64,000 nucleotides of DNA from Nonomuraea montanisoli (GCF_013363975.1 NZ_JABWGN010000027.1:1-64000); one strand, 5' to 3'. Shown: positions 42,266 through 50,974, counted from the stretch's first letter. Made by a program: numbers and translations. Notes: generated from the sequence alone by a model not told the origin.

Positions 42266-43482
42266 AGGTCCTCCAGGACGCTCGCGAGCGCGGCCACCCC
42301 GGCCTCGCAGTCGGCGGAGTCGGCGTGCTCCTCGGGCGAGTGGGACACGCCGCTGGGATTGCGGACGAACAGCATCGCGGTGGGCACGCCGGCCGCCGCG
42401 AGGATCCCGGCGTCGTGCCCGGCCCCGGTCGCCAGCACCGGCACGGGCGCCACCTCCGCCCGCGCGCGGTCGCGGACCTCTCCGGGCGCCGCTTCCCGGT
42501 CGGCGAGGGCGCGGCCGGCTACGGCGGCCAGGTGGTCGCGGAGCCCCGCCTCGAAGTCCACGACCGGCGTCCACGACTCCTCGGCCGCCTCCACCCCGGC
42601 GCCTTCGGCGAGCTCGGCCACCAGCGCCCGCACATCCGCCTCGGCGGCCCCCCGGGCGTCGAGCCAGGCCGACACCAGGCCGGGCACGGCGTTGGTGTTG
42701 CCCGGCGAGATCCGGGCCCGGCCCACGGTCGCGACCACGCCGCGCCGGACCGCCGCCTCGCGGGCCGCGAGCACCATGCGGGCGAACGGCAGCATCGGGT
42801 CGTCGCGGTCCTCCAGCCGGGTGGTGCCCGCGTGGTCGGCCCGGCCGCGGAAGTCGAAGCGCCAGCGGCCGTGCGGCCAGATCGCGCTCGCGACGCCGAC
42901 CGGGCTGCCCGTGGCGGCCAGTCCGCGGCCCTGCTCGACGTGGAGCTCCACGAACGTGCCGACCATCGCCAGGGTCTCGTCGTCCTTGCCCAGGTCGCCC
43001 GGCCGGCGGCCGGCCCTGGTGAGGACGTCGGCGAGCGTGTCGCCGGCGTCGTCGGTCAGCCCGAGCGCCCGGTCGGGGGCGAGCGCCCCGGTCAGCAGCC
43101 GCGACCCGACGCACGGCACGCCGAACCGGGCGCCCTCCTCGTCGGTGAAGCAGGCCACGCCCAGCGGCCTGGCGGGCCGCACGCCCCGGCGCCGCAGCAC
43201 GTCGAGTGCGGCGAAGGCGGAGACCACGCCGAGCGGCCCGTCGAAGGCGCCGCCCTGGCGCACGGAGTCGAGGTGGCTGCCCGTGACGACGCCCGGCTCG
43301 CGCGACGGGTCGCCCCACCACGCCCACAGGTTGCCGTTGCGGTCCTCGCGCAGGTCGAGCCCGAGCCGGCCGGCCTCGCCCCTGAACCACTCGCGCAGCT
43401 CCAGGTCGGCGGCCGACCAGGCGTCCCTGACGTAACCGTTGGTGGAGGGGTCGTGTCCGATGCGCGCGAGGTCGTCAAGCAT
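42256..43482 (-). CDS. M20-family amidohydrolase (AllC/hydantoinase-carbamoylase type) in the hut operon
   Basis: This 408-residue dinuclear-metal amidohydrolase is related to allantoate amidohydrolase and N-carbamoyl-amino-acid hydrolase. Metal ligands are GSHLDSV, FDGPLGV, FTDEEGARFG, ELHVEQG, and SHSPEEHAD near the C-terminus; dimerisation-domain RADHAGTTRLEDR is present. Its position directly before hutF and behind a hut-type operator, with no HutG-like deformylase in the window, suggests that it may hydrolyse N-formyl-L-glutamate. Allantoate or another carbamoyl amide is the alternative substrate. ATG 43482. Confidence 0.85.
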   Translation of the reverse strand: MLDDLARIGHDPSTNGYVRDAWSAADLELREWFRGEAGRLGLDLREDRNGNLWAWWGDPSREPGVVTGSHLDSVRQGGAFDGPLGVVSAFAALDVLRRRGVRPARPLGVACFTDEEGARFGVPCVGSRLLTGALAPDRALGLTDDAGDTLADVLTRAGRRPGDLGKDDETLAMVGTFVELHVEQGRGLAATGSPVGVASAIWPHGRWRFDFRGRADHAGTTRLEDRDDPMLPFARMVLAAREAAVRRGVVATVGRARISPGNTNAVPGLVSAWLDARGAAEADVRALVAELAEGAGVEAAEESWTPVVDFEAGLRDHLAAVAGRALADREAAPGEVRDRARAEVAPVPVLATGAGHDAGILAAAGVPTAMLFVRNPSGVSHSPEEHADSADCEAGVAALASVLEDLCR

Positions 43483-43495
43483 GGTGCCACTGTAG

Positions 43496-43511
43496 TGAAT
43501 GAAGCCATTCA
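43496..43511. promoter_or_regulatory. hut operator, copy 1
   Basis: TGAATGAAGCCATTCA is a palindrome with TGAATG/CATTCA arms, located 14 bp upstream of the M20 amidohydrolase start. It is identical to the site before hutU (49164-49179) at 15 of 16 positions. Confidence 0.85.
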
Positions 43512-43531
43512 GCGGGGAGGGGGGTGATCAG

Positions 43532-44218
43532 TCAGTTGACCGGGCCCTCGCTGGGACGCAGCGTGATCTCGGTGAGGTGGGCGTCCGGGCCGGCGTTGAC
43601 GGCGGCCAGCACGGCGCGGGCGACGGTGTCGGCGCGCAGGTACCGGTCCGGCTCGTACGCGCCGCCCTCCTGGTCGCGCACGCTGCGCTGCATGTCGGTG
43701 TCGACGCGGCCCGGGTAGACGGTCGTCACCCGCAGCTCCTGCTCCTCCAGGCGCAGCGCGTCGGCGAAGGCCCGCAGGGCGAACTTGCTGGCCGCGTACG
43801 CCCCCCAGTTGGGGTTGGCGCGCTGCCCCGCGCCCGAGTTGACGCAGATCACGTGCCCGCGGGCGGCGCGCAGCGCGGGCAGCAGCAGGCGGGTCAGCTC
43901 GGCCACGGCCACGACGTTGATCTCCATCGTGCGCCGCCAGGTGTCGGCGGTCAGCTCCGCGACGCGCCCGAGCAGGGCGACGCCGGCGCTGTGGACGAGC
44001 AGGTCGAGCCGCTCCACGCCGGCGACGTCGGCGGGGCCGACCCCGGTCAGCTCGACGGGCCACGGCCGGGCGTCGGGCAGCTCGCCGGCCAGCTTGTCCA
44101 GGGCCTCGGCGTCGCGGCCACCGAGCAGGACGTGGTGCGTGGGCGCCAGCGCCCGGGCGACGGCCTCGCCCACTCCCCGGGAGGCGCCGGTGACCAGCGC
44201 CGTCGGTCGTTCGGTCAT
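43532..44218 (-). CDS. Short-chain dehydrogenase/reductase
   Basis: This is a 228-residue classical SDR. It has cofactor motif TGASRGVGEAVARAL, HSAGVALLG in place of NNAG, catalytic Ser in CVNSGAG, and YxxxK as YAASK. The reaction is NAD(P)-dependent oxidoreduction of an unknown carbonyl or alcohol. ATG 44218 has only a weak Shine-Dalgarno sequence. It is divergent from a PadR gene and shares its operator region. Together with that module it interrupts the hut locus. Confidence 0.9.
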   Translation of the reverse strand: MTERPTALVTGASRGVGEAVARALAPTHHVLLGGRDAEALDKLAGELPDARPWPVELTGVGPADVAGVERLDLLVHSAGVALLGRVAELTADTWRRTMEINVVAVAELTRLLLPALRAARGHVICVNSGAGQRANPNWGAYAASKFALRAFADALRLEEQELRVTTVYPGRVDTDMQRSVRDQEGGAYEPDRYLRADTVARAVLAAVNAGPDAHLTEITLRPSEGPVN

Positions 44219-44246
44219 GCGCAGCAGTTTACGACCTTGACAGACA

Positions 44247-44270
44247 CTCAAATTTGAACACAAACTTGAG
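44247..44270. promoter_or_regulatory. PadR operator abutting the padR start codon
   Basis: CTCAAATTTG (44247-44256) and CAAACTTGAG (44261-44270) form an inverted repeat with 9 of 10 arm positions paired and a 4-bp centre. It ends one base before the ATG. A TTGACA -35 element sits at 44237-44242, so the repressor would cover the promoter core and a probably leaderless start. Confidence 0.75.
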
Positions 44271-44271
44271 C

Positions 44272-44826
44272 ATGTCGACGTCGACCCGCATTCTCATCCT
44301 CGGCACGTTGCTCGACGAGCCGATGAACGGTTACCAGGTCCGCAGACGGCTGGAGGTGATGGGCGCGGACTCCTGGGCCAACGTGGCCTTCGGCTCGATC
44401 TACCACGGCCTGGCCAAGATGGCCGACGAGGGCCTGCTGGAGATCGTGACCGAACCCGAGAGCACCGGCGGCCGCACCAAGGGCGCCAAGGCGGTCTACC
44501 GGATCACCGAGCCCGGCCGGCTGGAGTTCCAACGGCAGCTGCTCACCTCCTGGCACGAGGTCAAGCCGATCGTCGACCCGTTCCAGGTGGCGCTCAGCTT
44601 CATGGACCGCCTCAGCAAGGAGGAGCTGCTCGACGGCCTGCACAGCAGGATCCAGCAGCTCCGCATGAACATCACCATGATCGAGCACATCTTCGGCGCC
44701 AAGCAGCGCTACGGCGCGCCCCAGCACGTGGACGAGAACCTCCGCCTCACCGCCGCCATGTACGCCGCCCAGCTCGACTGGGCCGAGAAGGCGATCCCGC
44801 GGGTGGAGGCCGACGAACTACCTTGA
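44272..44826 (+). CDS. PadR-family transcriptional regulator
   Basis: This 184-residue PadR regulator has winged helix TRILILGTLLDEPMNGYQVRR, SIYHGLAKMADEGLLEIV, a beta-wing with TKGAKAVYRITEPG, and a C-terminal helical dimerisation domain (Vir_act_alpha_C-like). The ATG directly follows its presumed operator; TTG 44254 in frame would place the operator inside the gene. It leads an operon with a drug-type ABC transporter, which it presumably represses until an inducer is present. Confidence 0.92.
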   Translation: MSTSTRILILGTLLDEPMNGYQVRRRLEVMGADSWANVAFGSIYHGLAKMADEGLLEIVTEPESTGGRTKGAKAVYRITEPGRLEFQRQLLTSWHEVKPIVDPFQVALSFMDRLSKEELLDGLHSRIQQLRMNITMIEHIFGAKQRYGAPQHVDENLRLTAAMYAAQLDWAEKAIPRVEADELP

Positions 44827-44837
44827 GGGAACAACAG

Positions 44838-45794
44838 ATGATCATTGACGCGCACGGCTTACGCAAGACCTTCACCACCCGGGGCCGCCGCGGCGCCATC
44901 CAGACCGTCGAGGCCGTACGCGGCGTCGACCTCGCCGTCGAGACCGGGGAGATCTTCGGCGTCCTCGGCCCGAACGGCGCCGGCAAGACCACCACGATCA
45001 GGATGCTGGCCACGCTGATCGCCCCCGACGCCGGCACGGCCACCGTCGCCGGCCACGACCTGCTCACCGAACCCGGCCGGATCCGCGCCCGCCTCGGCTA
45101 CGTCAGCCAGGCCGGCGGCGTCGAGGAGAACACCACGCCACGCGCCCAGATCATGATGGCCGCGCGTGTCCACGGGCTCGCCCGCGCGAGCGAGGCGACG
45201 GCCGACGTGCTGGACCGCTTCGACCTGTCCGAGGTGGCCGACCGGCCCGCCCGCACCCTTTCGGGCGGCCAGAGACGGCGCGTGGCCATCGCCCTCGGCC
45301 TCGTCCACAGCCCGCCGCTGCTCTTCCTGGACGAGCCGACCACCGGGCTCGACCCGCAGAACCGGGCCAACCTCTGGAACCGCATCCGCGAGTTGCGCGA
45401 ACGCGGCACCAGCGTCCTGCTCAGCACCCACTACCTGGACGAGGCCGACGCGCTCTGCGACCGCCTGGCCATCATCGACCACGGCCTGGTCGTCGCGCAG
45501 GGCACCCCGTCCGAGCTCAAACGCGAGGTCTCCGGCGACGTGGTGACCCTGCGGGTCGGCGACCCCGAGCCGGCCGCCGAGAAGCTCAAGCCGTACGCCC
45601 GCGAGACCCGCGTCGACGACGAGGTGCTGCGCGTGTACGTGGACGACGGTGAGCGGGCCCTGCCCGCCATGCTGCGCGTCCTGGAGGAGCACGGCCTCGG
45701 CCTGACCTCGATCTCGCTGGAGCGCTCCACCCTGGACGACGTCTTCCTGGCCAAGACCGGCCGTTCGCTGCGTGACACGGGAGCCGCCGCGTGA
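44838..45794 (+). CDS. Daunorubicin-resistance-type ABC transporter ATP-binding protein
   Basis: This 318-residue DrrA-like ATPase has Walker A GPNGAGKTT, a GGVEENTTPRAQIM region after the Q-loop, signature LSGGQRRRVAIALGL, Walker B LLFLDEPTTGLDPQNR, and H-loop STHYLDEADALCDR. The C-terminal extension ends LERSTLDDVFLAKTGRSL, typical of the DrrA family. ATG 44838 has GAGGGA upstream; a TTG that overlaps the padR stop is also in frame. With the following permease it should export a hydrophobic drug or metabolite. Confidence 0.93.
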   Translation: MIIDAHGLRKTFTTRGRRGAIQTVEAVRGVDLAVETGEIFGVLGPNGAGKTTTIRMLATLIAPDAGTATVAGHDLLTEPGRIRARLGYVSQAGGVEENTTPRAQIMMAARVHGLARASEATADVLDRFDLSEVADRPARTLSGGQRRRVAIALGLVHSPPLLFLDEPTTGLDPQNRANLWNRIRELRERGTSVLLSTHYLDEADALCDRLAIIDHGLVVAQGTPSELKREVSGDVVTLRVGDPEPAAEKLKPYARETRVDDEVLRVYVDDGERALPAMLRVLEEHGLGLTSISLERSTLDDVFLAKTGRSLRDTGAAA

Positions 45795-46537
45795 TCCGCC
45801 ACACCCTGCTCTTCCTGGGCCACGAGCTGCGCAACACCTTCCGCAACCCGATCTGGCCGCTGTTCGGCATCGTCCAGCCGGTCGTGTACCTGCTGCTGTT
45901 CGGTCCCCTGGTGGCGGGCTCGTCCGGGCGGTCGATGGCCGCCGCGCTCACCTCGTTCGCGCCGGGCATGCTGGTGATCACCGCGCTGTTCGGCGCGATC
46001 GGCGTCGGCTACGGCATGATCTACGAGCTGCGCAGCGGCGTGCTGGAGCGCATCGCGGTCAGCCCCGCCTGGCGCCCGTCGATCGTGCTCGGCCGCACCC
46101 TGCGCGACGGGGTGGTGCTGGTGGCCCAGTCCGTCGCGGTCCTCCTCATCGCCCTGGCCATGGGGATGCGGGCGAGCCTGCCGGGCCTGGTCCTGACCGT
46201 GCTGCTCGTCGCCGTGACCGGGCTGTTCGCCTCCGGCATCGGCTACGGCCTGGCCCTGTCGCTGCGCGACGAGAACGGCATGGCCCAGACCATGCAGTTC
46301 TTCGCCCTGCCCATCATGCTGCTGTCGGGCGCGCTGCTGCCGATGACGCTGGCGCCCGAGTGGATGCAGAAGGTCGCGCTGTTCAACCCGATGTACCACC
46401 CGGTGGTGGCGGGGCGGGCGCTGTTCGCCGGGCACCTGGCCGACCCGTCGGTCCCGCTGGCGTTCGGCATCATGCTCGTGCTGTCGGCGCTCACGGTCAC
46501 CTGGTCCGTACGCTCCCTGCGCGCGATCGCCGGCTGA
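45791..46537 (+). CDS. ABC-2-type transporter permease (DrrB-like)
   Basis: This 248-residue ABC-2 permease has about six TM helices. It contains NPIWPLFGIVQPVVYLLLFG, GMLVITALFGAIGVGYGMIYE, and the conserved LPIMLLSGALLPMTLAPEWM before the last helix. The GTG overlaps the ATPase stop (GTGA), so the pair is co-translated. It should form a homodimeric export channel. Confidence 0.93.
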   Translation: MIRHTLLFLGHELRNTFRNPIWPLFGIVQPVVYLLLFGPLVAGSSGRSMAAALTSFAPGMLVITALFGAIGVGYGMIYELRSGVLERIAVSPAWRPSIVLGRTLRDGVVLVAQSVAVLLIALAMGMRASLPGLVLTVLLVAVTGLFASGIGYGLALSLRDENGMAQTMQFFALPIMLLSGALLPMTLAPEWMQKVALFNPMYHPVVAGRALFAGHLADPSVPLAFGIMLVLSALTVTWSVRSLRAIAG

Positions 46538-46554
46538 CTCCCGCTCGCGTCCCG

Positions 46555-47388
46555 TTACGCGGGGTCGCCCTGGACGAACGTCCCGGTCTCGTCGGTCATC
46601 CGCTCGTACTCCTCCAGCCGCGCCTGGGTGCGCAGCGGCGCCGCGTCGGCCATGGCCTCCACCAGGGCCATGGCCAGGGCCAGCGGCGCCGCGTGGGAGT
46701 CGAAAACCAGCCGGTCGCCCACGGGCGCGTCCAGCACGATCTCGGCGGGGAAGCCCGGCTTGTCGGTGATGACGGCCGTACGCAGGCCGAGCTTGCCCGC
46801 GTACTCCAGAGCCTGGACCGCCTCCACCGGGTAGCGGGGCAGCAGCACCGCCACCACCCACTCGGCCCCGGCCCGGCGGGCGGCGTGCAGGCCGTCGGCC
46901 AGCTCCGACCCGCCATGTGTGAGCAGCCGCACGTCGGGGTGGATGCGGCGGGCGTAGTAGGCGAGCGTGGTGGCGAGCCCCGACGAGACGCGCAGCCCGA
47001 GGACGACCAGCGGCTCGGTCGCGGCCAGCGCCTCCCCCGCCTCCTTGAGCGGCAGCGACGCCAGGCGCTCGCGCAGCAGGGTGAGGTTGCGGACCTCGTT
47101 GTCGATGGCGCCGCGCAGCAGGCTGCCCTGCGGCGCCTCGACCGCGCCGCCCATCACCATCGGCCGCAGCGCCTGCCGCAGCTCCGGGTAGCCGGCGAAG
47201 CCCAGCACCACGGCGAAACGGGTCACCGACGGCTGGCTCACTCCCGCCCGTTCGGCCAGTTCGACGCTGGACAGGAAGATGGCCTCGTCGAGATGCTCCG
47301 ACAGGTAATGGGCGATCCTGCGCTGCACGGGCGACAGCCTCCGGCCGTTGAGCAGCGGCTCCATCGCGCCGTGATATCCACCCACCAC
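46555..47388 (-). CDS. RpiR/MurR-family regulator, candidate hut regulator
   Basis: This 277-residue regulator has an N-terminal helix-turn-helix of the RpiR family (LSSVELAERAGVSQPSVTRFA) and a SIS-like ligand-binding domain (VVLGLRVSSGLATTLAYYARR, VAVLLPRYPVEAV). It lies 117 bp downstream of hutU on the same strand, beyond a strong terminator. This position, and the shared palindromes before hutU and the M20 gene, make it the best candidate for the hut regulator. The GTG at 47388 follows TAGAGG; ATG 47364 is an alternative. Confidence 0.88.
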   Translation of the reverse strand: MVGGYHGAMEPLLNGRRLSPVQRRIAHYLSEHLDEAIFLSSVELAERAGVSQPSVTRFAVVLGFAGYPELRQALRPMVMGGAVEAPQGSLLRGAIDNEVRNLTLLRERLASLPLKEAGEALAATEPLVVLGLRVSSGLATTLAYYARRIHPDVRLLTHGGSELADGLHAARRAGAEWVVAVLLPRYPVEAVQALEYAGKLGLRTAVITDKPGFPAEIVLDAPVGDRLVFDSHAAPLALAMALVEAMADAAPLRTQARLEEYERMTDETGTFVQGDPA

Positions 47389-47446
47389 GCCACCTCTAAC
47401 ACCACGCGGGCCGCATTCTCATCCCTGGCACCATCGGGCGCCGCCA

Positions 47447-47495
47447 CGGCGGCCGTTCCCGCCCCCTGTTCCGGAAGGGTCGGGAACGGCCGCCG
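47447..47495 (-). terminator. Strong terminator after hutU
   Basis: A perfect 15-bp GC-rich stem (CGGCGGCCGTTCCCG and its complement) with a 19-nt loop lies 10 bp after the hutU stop. Confidence 0.85.
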
Positions 47496-47504
47496 ACGGC
47501 GCCG

Positions 47505-49154
47505 TCAGGACTCCCGCATCGGGATACGCACGCCGCGCTCCTGCGCGACCTGCGCCGCCTCGTCGTAGCCGGCGTCCACGTGCCGCATCACGCCCGTGCC
47601 CGGGTCGTTGGTCAGCACGCGGTTGACCTTCTCGCGGGCCAGGGCCGTGCCGTCGGCCACCGTGACCTGGCCCGCGTGGATCGAGCGGCCGATGCCGACG
47701 CCGCCGCCGTGGTGGATCGACACCCAGGCCGCGCCCGAGGCGGTGTTGAGCATGGCGTTCAGCAGCGGCCAGTCGGCGATCGCGTCGGAGCCGTCGGCCA
47801 TCGCCTCGGTCTCGCGGTACGGCGAGGCGACCGACCCGCTGTCGAGGTGGTCGCGGCCGATGACGACCGGCGCCTGCAGCTCCCCGGAGGCCACCATGTC
47901 GTTGAACCGCTCGCCCGCCAGGTGCCGCTCGCCGTACCCGAGCCAGCAGATGCGCGCGGGCAGCCCCTGGAAGTGGACCTTCTCCCCGGCGGCGCGGATC
48001 CACCGCGCCAGCGGCTCGTTGTCCGGGAACAGGTCGAGGATGGCGCGGTCGGTGGCGGCGATGTCGGCCGGGTCGCCGCTCAGCGCCGCCCACCGGAACG
48101 GGCCCTTGCCCTCGCAGAACAGCGGCCGGATGTAGGCCGGCACGAAGCCGGGGAAGTCGAAGGCCCGCTCGTAGCCGGCCAGCTGCGCCTCGCCCCGGAT
48201 GGAGTTGCCGTAGTCGAACACCTCGGCCCCGGCGTCCTTGAAGCCGACCATGGCCTCGACGTGCCGGGCCATCGACTCGCGGGCGCGGCGGGTGAAGGCG
48301 GCCGGGTCCTTGTCGCGCTCGGTCGCCATGTCCTCGAACGCGACGCCGACCGGCAGGTACATGAGCGGGTCGTGGGCCGAGGTCTGGTCGGTGACGATGT
48401 CGATCTCGGCGCCGCGCGCCAGCAGCTCGGGCACGGCCTCGGCGGCGTTGGCGACGACGCCGATGGACAGCGGCCGGCGGGCGTCGCGCGCCTCGTAGGC
48501 CAGGCGCAGCGCCTCGTCCATCGAGGACGCCTGGACGTCGAGGTAGCGGTGCTCGATGCGACGCGACACCGAGCGGGGGTCGCAGTCGACGCAGATGACG
48601 ACGCCGCCGTTGAGGGTGACGGACAGCGGCTGGGCGCCGCCCATGCCGCCGAGACCCGCCGTGAGCGTGATCGTCCCGGCCAGCGACCCGCCGAACTTCT
48701 TCTCGGCCACGGCGGCGAACGTCTCGTACGTGCCCTGCAGGATGCCCTGCGTGCCGATGTAGATCCACGAGCCCGCGGTCATCTGCCCGTACATGGTGAG
48801 CCCGGCCGCCTCCAGCCGCCGGAACTCCTCCCAGTTCGCCCAGTCGGGCACCAGGTTGGAGTTGGCGATGAGGACGCGCGGCGCCCACTCGTGGGTGCGG
48901 AACACCCCGACCGGGCGTCCGGACTGGACGAGCAGCGTCTCGTCGCCCTCCAACGTCGTCAGCGTCCTGACCAGCGCGTCGAACGACGGCCAGTCGCGCG
49001 CCGCCCGGCCCGAACCGCCGTAGACGACCAGCTGCTCGGGGTGCTCGGCCACCTCCGGATCCAGGTTGTTCTGGAGCATCCGGAGGGCGGCCTCCTGGGG
49101 CCACCCCTTCGCGGTGAGCGTGGTGCCTCGCGGCGCGCGCACGATGCGGCTCAT
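47505..49154 (-). CDS. hutU: Urocanate hydratase HutU
   Basis: This 549-residue NAD-dependent urocanase catalyses the second step of histidine breakdown, hydrating urocanate to imidazolonepropionate. It has MLQNNLDPEVAEHPEQLVVYG, LIANSNLVPDWANWEEF, the NAD-binding TAGLGGMGGAQPL, the active-site region ARICWLGYGER with its conserved Cys, and SIHHGGGVGIGRSIHAGQV. Length equals that of bacterial HutU. ATG 49154 follows AGGAGG, and the hut operator sits immediately before the Shine-Dalgarno sequence. No hutH (histidase) is present in the window. Confidence 0.97.
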   Translation of the reverse strand: MSRIVRAPRGTTLTAKGWPQEAALRMLQNNLDPEVAEHPEQLVVYGGSGRAARDWPSFDALVRTLTTLEGDETLLVQSGRPVGVFRTHEWAPRVLIANSNLVPDWANWEEFRRLEAAGLTMYGQMTAGSWIYIGTQGILQGTYETFAAVAEKKFGGSLAGTITLTAGLGGMGGAQPLSVTLNGGVVICVDCDPRSVSRRIEHRYLDVQASSMDEALRLAYEARDARRPLSIGVVANAAEAVPELLARGAEIDIVTDQTSAHDPLMYLPVGVAFEDMATERDKDPAAFTRRARESMARHVEAMVGFKDAGAEVFDYGNSIRGEAQLAGYERAFDFPGFVPAYIRPLFCEGKGPFRWAALSGDPADIAATDRAILDLFPDNEPLARWIRAAGEKVHFQGLPARICWLGYGERHLAGERFNDMVASGELQAPVVIGRDHLDSGSVASPYRETEAMADGSDAIADWPLLNAMLNTASGAAWVSIHHGGGVGIGRSIHAGQVTVADGTALAREKVNRVLTNDPGTGVMRHVDAGYDEAAQVAQERGVRIPMRES

Positions 49155-49163
49155 GCGACCTCC

Positions 49164-49179
49164 TGAATGAAGGCATTCA
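49164..49179. promoter_or_regulatory. hut operator, copy 2
   Basis: TGAATGAAGGCATTCA lies 10 bp upstream of the hutU start, touching the Shine-Dalgarno region. It matches the site at 43496-43511 at 15 of 16 positions. Binding here would block hutU transcription or translation initiation. Confidence 0.88.
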
Positions 49180-49207
49180 TCTTTGTCTCTGGAAGAGTAA
49201 CAATGCC

Positions 49208-50974
49208 TCAGCTCACCAGGAACTGGGTGGCGGCCAGCTCACGGTAGAGGTCGTCGTGGCCGACCAGCTCCTCGTGGGTGCCGGACGCCCGTACGCCGCC
49301 GCCCTCCATGACGACGATGCGGCCCGCGTTGGTCACGGTGGACAGCCGGTGCGCGATGACGAGCACGGTGGTCTCGGTGGCGACCTCGGCGATGACCTCG
49401 CGCAGCCGCAGCTCGTTGACCGCGTCGAGCTGCGAGGTGGCCTCGTCGAGCAGGAGCAGCCGGGGCTTGCGCAGCAAGGCCCGGGCGATGGCGACCCGCT
49501 GCCGCTCGCCGCCGGACAGCAGCACGCCGCGGTGGCCGACCGGCGTCTCCAGTCCCTCGGGCAGCCGGGCGACGAGGTCGTCGAGGCGGGTGCGGGCGAT
49601 CGCGCTCCACAGCTCGTCCTCGGGGGCGCCGGGGGCGGCGAACAGGAGGTTCTCGCGCAGGGTCCCGGCGAGCACGGGCGCGTCCTGCTCGACGTACCCG
49701 AAGGCGGCGCGCAGCTCGGCGAGCGGCCACGCGCGGATGTCGCGCCCGTCGACCAGGATGGTCCCGGACTGGTGGTCGTAGAAGCGTTCGAGCAGGGCGA
49801 ACACCGTGGACTTCCCGGCACCGGACGGCCCGACGAGCGCGGTCAGCCCGCCCGCGGGCACCTCGAAGGTCACCCCGTCGTGCACGGCCGGCCGGTCCTC
49901 GCCGTAACGGAACACCACGTCCTCGAACCGCACCCCGACCGGCTCCGCCCGCTCCGGGGCCCGGACCGGGGCGGCTGATGCGGCGTGCCCCGTGGCGGGC
50001 TCGGCGGGAGCGGGGGCGGCGACCGGCTCGGCCGGCTCGGCCGGCAGGTCCTCGATCTCCTTGATGCGCTTCATCGCGGCCAGGCCCTGCTGGAGCTGGA
50101 CGGCCCCCTCGACGAGCTGCCCGATGGGCGCGACCAGGTAGAACAAATACAGCAGGAACGCGATCAGCGACGAGATCGCCAGCGCCCCGGACGCGACCCG
50201 CGACCCGCCCACCGCGAGCACGCTGAGGAAGGCGAGCTGCACGGCCATCCACGTGGCCACACCGGCCAGCGAGGTCCACCCGGCGACCTGGAGCCCCCGG
50301 TCGCGGGCCCGCTCGGCGGCGTCGCCGACGACCGCGATCTCCCGCTCCTCCGCCCCGCTCGCCTTGACCGTCCGGTACGCCTGGAGCGCCCGGTCGAGGA
50401 CGGCGCCCATGTCGCCCACCGCGGTCTGGGCCTCCTTCTGCGCCCGCTGGATCCGCGGCATGATCAGCCCGGTCATGCCGCCGATCACGACGACCACGAG
50501 CAGCGTGACGAGCAGCAGCACGCCGTCCATGGCGGCCATCATGACCACGGCGCCGACGAGCATGAACACCGCGCCGATGGAGTTGACGATGCCGTTGGTC
50601 AGCACGGCCCGCAGCAGGGTCGTGTCGCCGGTCACCCGGGACAGCAGGTCGCCCGGCTTGAGCCGGTCCACGTCGGCCACCTTGAGCCGGAGCAGCCGGT
50701 CCACGAGGCGGCGACGGGCGCTGAGCACGATGCCCTCGCCGGTGCGCTCCATGAGGTAGTTGCCCCCGGCCGAGACCACGGCGCCGACCAGGACCGCCAC
50801 GGTGAGCCCGGTGAGCGGGCCGGCGATCGACCCGCCCTGCCCGAAGGCGTCCACGACGTACTTGGCCAGCAGCGGCATGGCGAGCCCCGCCGCCGAGCCG
50901 ACCAGGCCCAGTAACCCCCCGACGACGAGGATCCCCCGGTGCGGGCGAACGTAGGAGAGCAGCTCCTTGATCAC
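49208..50974 (-). CDS. ABC exporter, fused permease and ATPase (LmrA/MsbA type)
   Basis: This half-transporter of about 588 residues has an N-terminal six-helix domain (LAMPLLAKYVVDAFGQ, RLKPGDLLSRVTGDTTLLR). The C-terminal ATPase has Walker A GPSGAGKST, Q-loop FGYVEQDAPVLAG, signature LSGGERQRVAIARALL, Walker B LLLLDEATSQLD and H-loop VIAHRLSTV. An Ala/Pro/Glu-rich linker of about 45 residues joins them. It should homodimerise and export a lipophilic compound. GTG 50974 follows AAAGGAGG. The region upstream has palindromes in GTCAA half-sites, so a MarR- or TetR-type repressor encoded elsewhere may control it. Confidence 0.93.
   Translation of the reverse strand: MIKELLSYVRPHRGILVVGGLLGLVGSAAGLAMPLLAKYVVDAFGQGGSIAGPLTGLTVAVLVGAVVSAGGNYLMERTGEGIVLSARRRLVDRLLRLKVADVDRLKPGDLLSRVTGDTTLLRAVLTNGIVNSIGAVFMLVGAVVMMAAMDGVLLLVTLLVVVVIGGMTGLIMPRIQRAQKEAQTAVGDMGAVLDRALQAYRTVKASGAEEREIAVVGDAAERARDRGLQVAGWTSLAGVATWMAVQLAFLSVLAVGGSRVASGALAISSLIAFLLYLFYLVAPIGQLVEGAVQLQQGLAAMKRIKEIEDLPAEPAEPVAAPAPAEPATGHAASAAPVRAPERAEPVGVRFEDVVFRYGEDRPAVHDGVTFEVPAGGLTALVGPSGAGKSTVFALLERFYDHQSGTILVDGRDIRAWPLAELRAAFGYVEQDAPVLAGTLRENLLFAAPGAPEDELWSAIARTRLDDLVARLPEGLETPVGHRGVLLSGGERQRVAIARALLRKPRLLLLDEATSQLDAVNELRLREVIAEVATETTVLVIAHRLSTVTNAGRIVVMEGGGVRASGTHEELVGHDDLYRELAATQFLVS

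Noticed and set aside
39709..49154. hutH (histidine ammonia-lyase) within the hut locus
   Set aside because: No protein with the ASG catalytic triad of histidase was found in this region; it must lie elsewhere.
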